From Aurantimonas sp. 22II-16-19i (GTDB taxonomy: Bacteria; Pseudomonadota; Alphaproteobacteria; Rhizobiales; Rhizobiaceae), in the NCBI RefSeq assembly GCF_002088275.1, contig NZ_AQQS01000020.1, positions 1-64,000 on the forward strand: DNA of 64,000 nucleotides, in the 5' to 3' direction. Of this stretch, positions 59,999-64,000 are shown in pieces; position 1 is the first letter of the stretch; every line of letters starts with the position of its first letter. Under the pieces are notes generated by a model. It was not told where the DNA came from. It did not search any database and was given only the letters and a program-made list of their open reading frames with translations. A program made the position numbers and the translations under genes.

Positions 59999-60435
59999 GA
60001 AGCTATTTTTCAGCTAGCTGAACATAAAGTTCACGATATGACACCCGCTCTCTCGCAGGTAACTCAAATGATGGAAACCAGATTTCTACGTCTGATGAAC
60101 GAGCATCTGACATAAATCCTCATGATGTCGCGGGCGATCCGAATATGTATGCCCGATTATTCCTGCATCATCTGGCATGATGTATTACTTGATCGGATCC
60201 CAACCCGCATCCGAGAGACGGATGGATTGGCTCCGTCTTCCAAGATAGCCACGTTCGATCTGCTGGTCGAATAGTGGACTTTGTAAGGACTTTGCGGAGG
60301 AAGCACAGGCCCCAAGAGAGAAGAGAACACACCACTCGGCTGCAATAAGATCCGTGGTCATCGGCATATATGACTCAGGAAGTCGACTATGAAAAATCTT
60401 AAACTATCGAAACCCTAAAGGAAGAGCCTGCCAAT
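59999..60435. other. Low-GC non-coding stretch
   Basis: These 437 bases have clearly lower GC than the flanks and no supported gene. The perfect palindrome TTCAGCTAGCTGAA lies at 60009-60022, just upstream of the leftward ATPase fragment. Confidence 0.4.
60009..60022. promoter_or_regulatory. Perfect 14-bp palindrome, possible operator
   Basis: TTCAGCTAGCTGAA reads identically on both strands, 11 bases upstream of the ATPase-fragment start codon region. It may be an operator surviving from a lost gene. No regulator is assigned. Confidence 0.35.
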
Positions 60436-60634
60436 CACAAACGAAAGTCGAATTTTCTATCAGTTCCTCCTGGAACGGAGAATCCTGCGGTCGAGGGATC
60501 TGCTGCGCTCAACGAACCTCTCCGTCGCGGACATCGCATCAAGATGCGGGTTCCGCAGCGTGCCGCAGTTCGAGGAGGCGTTCCGACGCGCCATGGGGGC
60601 TCGACCCATCCGATACCGGGCTGATCTGGGATAG
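60436..60634 (+). pseudogene. AraC-family regulator C-terminal remnant
   Basis: About 65 residues end in the AraC HTH: LERRILRSRDLLRSTNLSVA, then DIASRCGFRSVPQFEEAFRRAMGARPIRYR and a TAG stop at 60632. The second helix-turn-helix of the family is intact but the first and the sensor domain are missing. Confidence 0.7.
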
Positions 60635-60835
60635 CGCGTCGAGCGCCGTTCGGCGCGCCACCGGCACAGGCGGGTTGCCGCGAGCAGACCGGCACGGAAG
60701 ACCTCGTCGCGGTGGCTCGCCGAAGTCGACCACAGAGGCGGCCAGCCGCATCTCGATAGCCTCGGCAGGCAAGTCCGGGTTGCCGGCCCTGAGCAGGATG
60801 AGCGGGCGGGGCGAATGAGGTGCCGCTCGGCTCTG

Positions 60836-60937
60836 GCGCAATGATGGGACCCCGGTCAATGGTCAGCTCCGCTGATATTTCAGATCCTTATTTGAGGGAC
60901 CCACGCCGATCGGCGCCGAAACCCCAGCCGATTCACA
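60836..60937 (+). repeat. Dispersed repeat of about 100 bp, copy 2
   Basis: Nearly identical to 21931..22033: the shared part starts GCGCAATGATGGGACC and ends GCCGATTCACA, with one base deleted in the GGGACC(C)CACG run and a few substitutions. It lies just beyond the AraC remnant and 58 bases before the end of the VOC gene. The same orientation in both copies and the link to broken genes suggest a shared mobile origin. Confidence 0.75.
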
Positions 60938-60995
60938 GCCAAAGCGCAGCCATCTCTTCGGTCTGCTACATGCCCTCCCTAAGCAGCCTCTTCGT

Positions 60996-61385
60996 TCACT
61001 CCCTTTGGCACACCACCTCGATGTTGTTGCCATCAAGATCGAGGACGAAGGCGGCGTAGTAGGACGGATGATATCGGGCGCGGATGCCGGGCCGACCGTT
61101 GTCCCGGCCGCCGGAGGACATGGTCGCCGCGTAGAAGGCGTCCACCGTGGCCCGATCGAGCGCGGCGAAAGCGAGATGAACACCACCAGGCGCGGGCTCG
61201 CCGTCGTGAAGCCACAGGCGCGGATATCCGTCGCTTCCCAGGCCATGCCGCTTGGTGCCGCTCGCCGAATGGTCCGGCGAAACCGACACGATGCAGGCCA
61301 CGCCGAGGGGTCCGAGCGCCGCCTCGTAGAACGCCTTGGCCGCATCCGCGTCGGAGACCGGGATCTCGACATGGTCGATCAGCAT
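60996..61385 (-). CDS. VOC-family (glyoxalase/dioxygenase fold) protein
   Basis: This 129-residue protein has two beta-alpha-beta-beta-beta modules. MLIDHVEIPVSDADAAKAFYEAALGPLG opens module one, HLAFAALDRATVDAFYAAT opens module two, and the end is AFVLDLDGNNIEVVCQ. Metal-ligand positions H5 and E123 (NNIEVV) are kept, and HLAF gives another His. Substrate unknown. Its start overlaps the end of the dehydrogenase gene by 7 bases, so the two are one operon. Confidence 0.85.
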   Translation of the reverse strand: MLIDHVEIPVSDADAAKAFYEAALGPLGVACIVSVSPDHSASGTKRHGLGSDGYPRLWLHDGEPAPGGVHLAFAALDRATVDAFYAATMSSGGRDNGRPGIRARYHPSYYAAFVLDLDGNNIEVVCQRE

Positions 61386-62404
61386 GGGGCTTCCTCCGTC
61401 GCGCAAAGAACGACTTTTCCCGAGAGGCTGCCGGATTCAAGGTAGCGGTGCGCGGCCTGGACCTCAGTCAGTGGAAACGTGCGGTCGATGACCGGCCGCA
61501 GCGCGCCTCGGCGGACCGCCTCGCGGATGTAATCTTTAGCGACGGCAAAGCGCTCGGCATTCTCCGTCACCTCGAACAGTTCTGAGAAGGTCAGCGTCCT
61601 ACGATCGAGCGCGATCAGGGGGAGATTAACCCGGGCGGCTTTGAAATCCGGAGAGCTCTGCGCGCCGTAGGATATGATGTGGGCGCCTTGGGCGGTAGCG
61701 CCGATGCATTCGGTGAGCATGTCGCCACCCACCGCCTCGATGACGAGACCGACTCCGGCTCCCCCGGTGATCTCCTTGACGCCCTTGGCCAGATCACCGG
61801 CCGAGCGCGTGACGATGACCGCGGCGGCGCCGCCGGCAAACAGCGAAGTCTCTGCGTCCTTGCGGCGGGTGGTGGCAATGGCGCGGAGCCCCAGATCGCG
61901 TGCCATCTGCAAGGCCATCAATCCCACTGCCGAGGTGGCGGCCGTTACCAGAACCCATGTTCCGGCGGGCAGATCGTGGCGCGCCATCATGTTCCATGCT
62001 TGCAAGGCCGCCATCCAAAGGCCCGCCTCCTCCGCCGACGTCAGTTCCGCGATGGCGGGCGCGACCGCGTGAGCGGGCATATTGGCATTCGTCGCATAGG
62101 TCCCCGTCCCCATGACGGGCGAGACGACCGGGAGAACCGCGACCCGGTCGCCCGGCGCAACATGACTGACGTCGGCACCGACGGCGCTCACCACGCCGAC
62201 GGCTTCGTTGCCCATCGCTGAGGGGAAAACGGGCGCGACAACGTAGTGGTCGCGCCGCATTAACGCGTCGAAGCGATTGGTGCCGACGGCAAGGATCCGC
62301 AACTGCACCTCGCCTCGACCCGGCTCCGGGAGATCGAAGGGTTCGAGCTTCAGGACCTCGGGACCGCCGAGCTCACGATAGACAACGCGTTGGACAGTGG
62401 ACAT
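61379..62404 (-). CDS. NADPH:quinone oxidoreductase-type medium-chain dehydrogenase
   Basis: This 341-residue protein has a GroES-like N-terminal domain (RVVYRELGGPEVLKLEPFDLPEPGRGEVQLRI) and a Rossmann domain with ATSAVGLMALQMARDLG near 151. Catalytic zinc ligands of true alcohol dehydrogenases are absent (NRFDALMRRDHY replaces the Cys region), typical of quinone oxidoreductases/enoyl reductases. It probably reduces reactive carbonyls or quinones. It lies in an operon with the VOC protein and near an SDR and a TetR regulator. Confidence 0.85.
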   Translation of the reverse strand: MSTVQRVVYRELGGPEVLKLEPFDLPEPGRGEVQLRILAVGTNRFDALMRRDHYVVAPVFPSAMGNEAVGVVSAVGADVSHVAPGDRVAVLPVVSPVMGTGTYATNANMPAHAVAPAIAELTSAEEAGLWMAALQAWNMMARHDLPAGTWVLVTAATSAVGLMALQMARDLGLRAIATTRRKDAETSLFAGGAAAVIVTRSAGDLAKGVKEITGGAGVGLVIEAVGGDMLTECIGATAQGAHIISYGAQSSPDFKAARVNLPLIALDRRTLTFSELFEVTENAERFAVAKDYIREAVRRGALRPVIDRTFPLTEVQAAHRYLESGSLSGKVVLCATEEAPC

Positions 62405-62585
62405 GAAAACCTCGATGGGAGTGAAGCCGACGCAGATCGCTTGGCGCGGCAAGACTGGAAAGGGATATGGAGGGACCCCAGGGCACCGGGGCTGCTTGAA
62501 CCCGGCTACGCCGAGGACGCTGGCTGTCGGTTCGTCGGCGCTGATCGATGCCGGACGTACATCCTCCCGGCGAGTTTAGCGGGCC

Positions 62586-63332
62586 TCAGACCTGCGAGGC
62601 ACCGCCGTCGGCAAAGAGCTCGGCGCCGTTGACGTAGCTGGCCGCGTCGCTGGCGAGGAAAGCCACCGCGCGTCCGATCTCCTCCGGCTCGCCGATGCGG
62701 CCGATGGTGCTCTGGCCGTTGAGGAAGCTGATCGCGGCTTCGGCCTCTTCGGGTGTCGGAAACATGTTCCGCAAGGATGGGGTGTTTACCGGGCCGGGGC
62801 TGAGGAGGTTGATGCGGATGCCGCTTCCCTTGATGTCGAGGACCCAGGCTCGGACGAGCGCGCGAAGGGCGGCCTTGGTTGCGCCGTAGACGCTGAGCCC
62901 CGGGCCCGGACTGATCGATGCGGTCGAGCCAACGATGACGATCGAGCCGCCCGGGCGCATCAGAGGCAATGCGTGCTGGACGGTGAACACCACGCCCTTG
63001 ACGTTGGTGTCGAAGATCCGGTCGAACGATCCTTCCGTGATCGATCCCAAAGGCTCCAGCTCTCCCTTGCCAGCGTTCGCGACCAGGACGTCGACGCGAC
63101 CATGCTCGGCGCCGACCTGCGAGAACAGTCGGCTCAGGTCCTCCAGCTTCGAGACGTCCGCCTGCACCGCGGCGCTCATCTCGCCAAGCATGGCGACAGC
63201 TTCGTCGAGTTCCTTCTGGCGCCGACCCGTCACCACGACGCGGGCTCCCTGGCTCACCAGCTCCTTTGCAATGGCGAAGCCGAGGCCCGTCGCCCCGCCC
63301 GTCACGACGGCGATCTTTCCTGTGAATGTCAT
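62586..63332 (-). CDS. Short-chain dehydrogenase/reductase (SDR)
   Basis: This 248-residue classical SDR has the cofactor motif TGGATGLGFAIA near 10 and an R-rich NADP-type segment (VVVTGRRQ). It also carries NAGKG near 88, the Ser of IVGSTAS and the catalytic YGATK near 153. The substrate is unknown. The start MTFTGKIAVVTGG is preferred over an upstream ATG that adds 26 residues without fold logic. A palindrome (63376) lies 44 bases upstream, so it is likely controlled by the divergent TetR protein. Confidence 0.88.
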   Translation of the reverse strand: MTFTGKIAVVTGGATGLGFAIAKELVSQGARVVVTGRRQKELDEAVAMLGEMSAAVQADVSKLEDLSRLFSQVGAEHGRVDVLVANAGKGELEPLGSITEGSFDRIFDTNVKGVVFTVQHALPLMRPGGSIVIVGSTASISPGPGLSVYGATKAALRALVRAWVLDIKGSGIRINLLSPGPVNTPSLRNMFPTPEEAEAAISFLNGQSTIGRIGEPEEIGRAVAFLASDAASYVNGAELFADGGASQV

Positions 63333-63375
63333 AAGTTCGTTCCCGGTACCGGAGGCATCATCGCCGCCATTCATG

Positions 63376-63478
63376 TAGCGAACGCTATATGGACGACAAT
63401 GCGCTGGCAAGCGTTTTATTTACTGGTCACTACATAAAAGAGACCATATCGGCTTGTGCGTCGGTGTAGCGACCGTTA
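63376..63478. promoter_or_regulatory. Two TetR-type operators between the SDR and tetR genes
   Basis: TAGCGAACGCTA (63376-63387) is a perfect 5-bp dyad with 2-base centre. TAGCGACCGTTA (63467-63478) differs by one base per arm at most. Both share the extended TGTAGCGA start and TATA(T) end. One lies 44 bases before the SDR start, the other 28 bases before the tetR start. A wider TGGTC/GACCA inverted pair (63424-63446) lies between them. The layout fits autorepression plus control of the SDR. Confidence 0.7.
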
Positions 63479-63505
63479 TATCTCGGCTTCGAAACGGAGG
63501 CTTTC

Positions 63506-64000
63506 ATGGAGGCACAGAAGCGCAAGCGGCGACCGGCGTTCGATCGTGAGGAGGGTGTCGCCAAGGCGCAGGCACTCTTCCACCGACATGGCTACGACGC
63601 CGTCAGCATCGCCGATCTGACCAAGGAGCTCGGGATCAACCCGCCGAGCCTCTACGCTGCCTATGGCAGCAAGGCCGAACTCTTCGAGCGCGCGATGAAG
63701 CGGTACTCGTCGCTACGTGCATTGCCGCTCGACAAGCTGCTCGCACCTGGGCGCCCGCCTGCCGAGGCTTTGAGCGCGCTCCTCGTCGCCAGCGCCCGTC
63801 AGTATGGTGGCGACGCGGTCCTCAAGGGTTGCCTTGTCACGGAGGGAATGCGGGCAGACGACGAGACCGCGCGGCGGATGGCCATGGAGCTGGGCCGGGG
63901 CGCGATGGATGCCATCCATGCCTATGTGGCGCTCCATCACCCGATACGCGCCCGGGAAATCTCAGACTACGTCCTCGTGACCATGCGCGGCCTGTCGTCC
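63506..64000 (+). CDS. TetR-family regulator (runs off window)
   Basis: The first 165 residues are visible. The HTH lies at about 14-60 (DREEGVAKAQALFHRHGYDAVSIADLTKELGINPPSLYAAYGSKAELF), followed by a helical ligand domain (LLVASARQYGGDAVLKGCLVTEGM). The pattern resembles regulators of SDR/oxidoreductase genes responding to reactive electrophiles; a Cys in LKGCLV could be a sensor. The start at 63506 has GGAGG upstream. The 3' end is outside the window. Confidence 0.85.
   Translation, partial: MEAQKRKRRPAFDREEGVAKAQALFHRHGYDAVSIADLTKELGINPPSLYAAYGSKAELFERAMKRYSSLRALPLDKLLAPGRPPAEALSALLVASARQYGGDAVLKGCLVTEGMRADDETARRMAMELGRGAMDAIHAYVALHHPIRAREISDYVLVTMRGLSS

Noticed and set aside
61005-61445. 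146-codon plus-strand frame over the VOC gene
   Set aside because: The minus strand carries an intact VOC fold coupled to the dehydrogenase; the plus frame has no ribosome site or motif.

Overview
The window is high-GC DNA with the gene content of an alphaproteobacterium, most likely Hyphomicrobiales (Rhizobiales). Pointers are an IalB-family periplasmic protein, a very large glycine-rich autotransporter, an ArgO/ArgP exporter-regulator pair, an isoquinoline-oxidoreductase-type molybdenum hydroxylase and a rhizobial-style Mob relaxase. Species cannot be fixed from the sequence alone.

Region 1 (1 to about 18529) is the early and middle part of a Mu-like transposable prophage, read almost entirely on the minus strand. 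From the right end inward it carries a divergent S24-type repressor (TTG start), an operator region, a Ner-like regulator, a run of small early genes, a ParB-like protein, the DDE transposase A and the AAA ATPase B. Then come a DnaA-domain-IV protein, a DUF3164 protein, GemA, an adenine methyltransferase, Mor, an endolysin, a membrane/holin-like protein, gp25/gp26/gp27-type genes and the large terminase. The first codons of the probable portal gene run off the left edge. Two genes (7304..7840 and 16141..16428) lie on the opposite strand and look like cargo. A second, shortened gp27-like gene sits in the early region.

Region 2 (18530 to about 36 kb) is accessory DNA. It holds a NYN-domain gene, a tyrosine recombinase, remnants of a metal-related locus (small membrane protein, cytochrome c tail, YHS protein) and an argO/argP pair with a DapA-family gene. 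Next come a ParA/ribbon-helix-helix pair behind short repeats and a five-gene minus-strand operon built around a soluble FtsH-like AAA+/M41 protease. A complete IS5-type element, a Mob/Pre relaxase with an oriT-like hairpin region upstream, and a truncated aminotransferase close the region. The integrase, ParA/RHH and relaxase together suggest an integrative mobilisable element, possibly decayed.

Region 3 (36.3 to 46.1 kb) is a surface/envelope block: a 2473-residue autotransporter with 24 near-regular glycine-rich repeats, an IalB-family protein and a LuxR-type regulator.

Region 4 (46.4 kb to the end) is metabolic. A scar of broken genes (epoxide hydrolase, TraG-like coupling protein, IS5 tail) precedes a complete branched-chain-amino-acid-type ABC transporter operon. 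This is divergent from an M20 deacylase and a PPOX flavoprotein. A frameshifted Mfd-like pseudogene, a ferritin-like protein and a two-subunit molybdenum hydroxylase follow. A second scar (alcohol dehydrogenase head, AAA ATPase tail, AraC tail, and a second copy of a repeat of about 100 bp also found near 22 kb) leads to a redox/detoxification block: VOC protein, quinone-oxidoreductase-type dehydrogenase, SDR, and a divergent TetR regulator that runs off the right edge.
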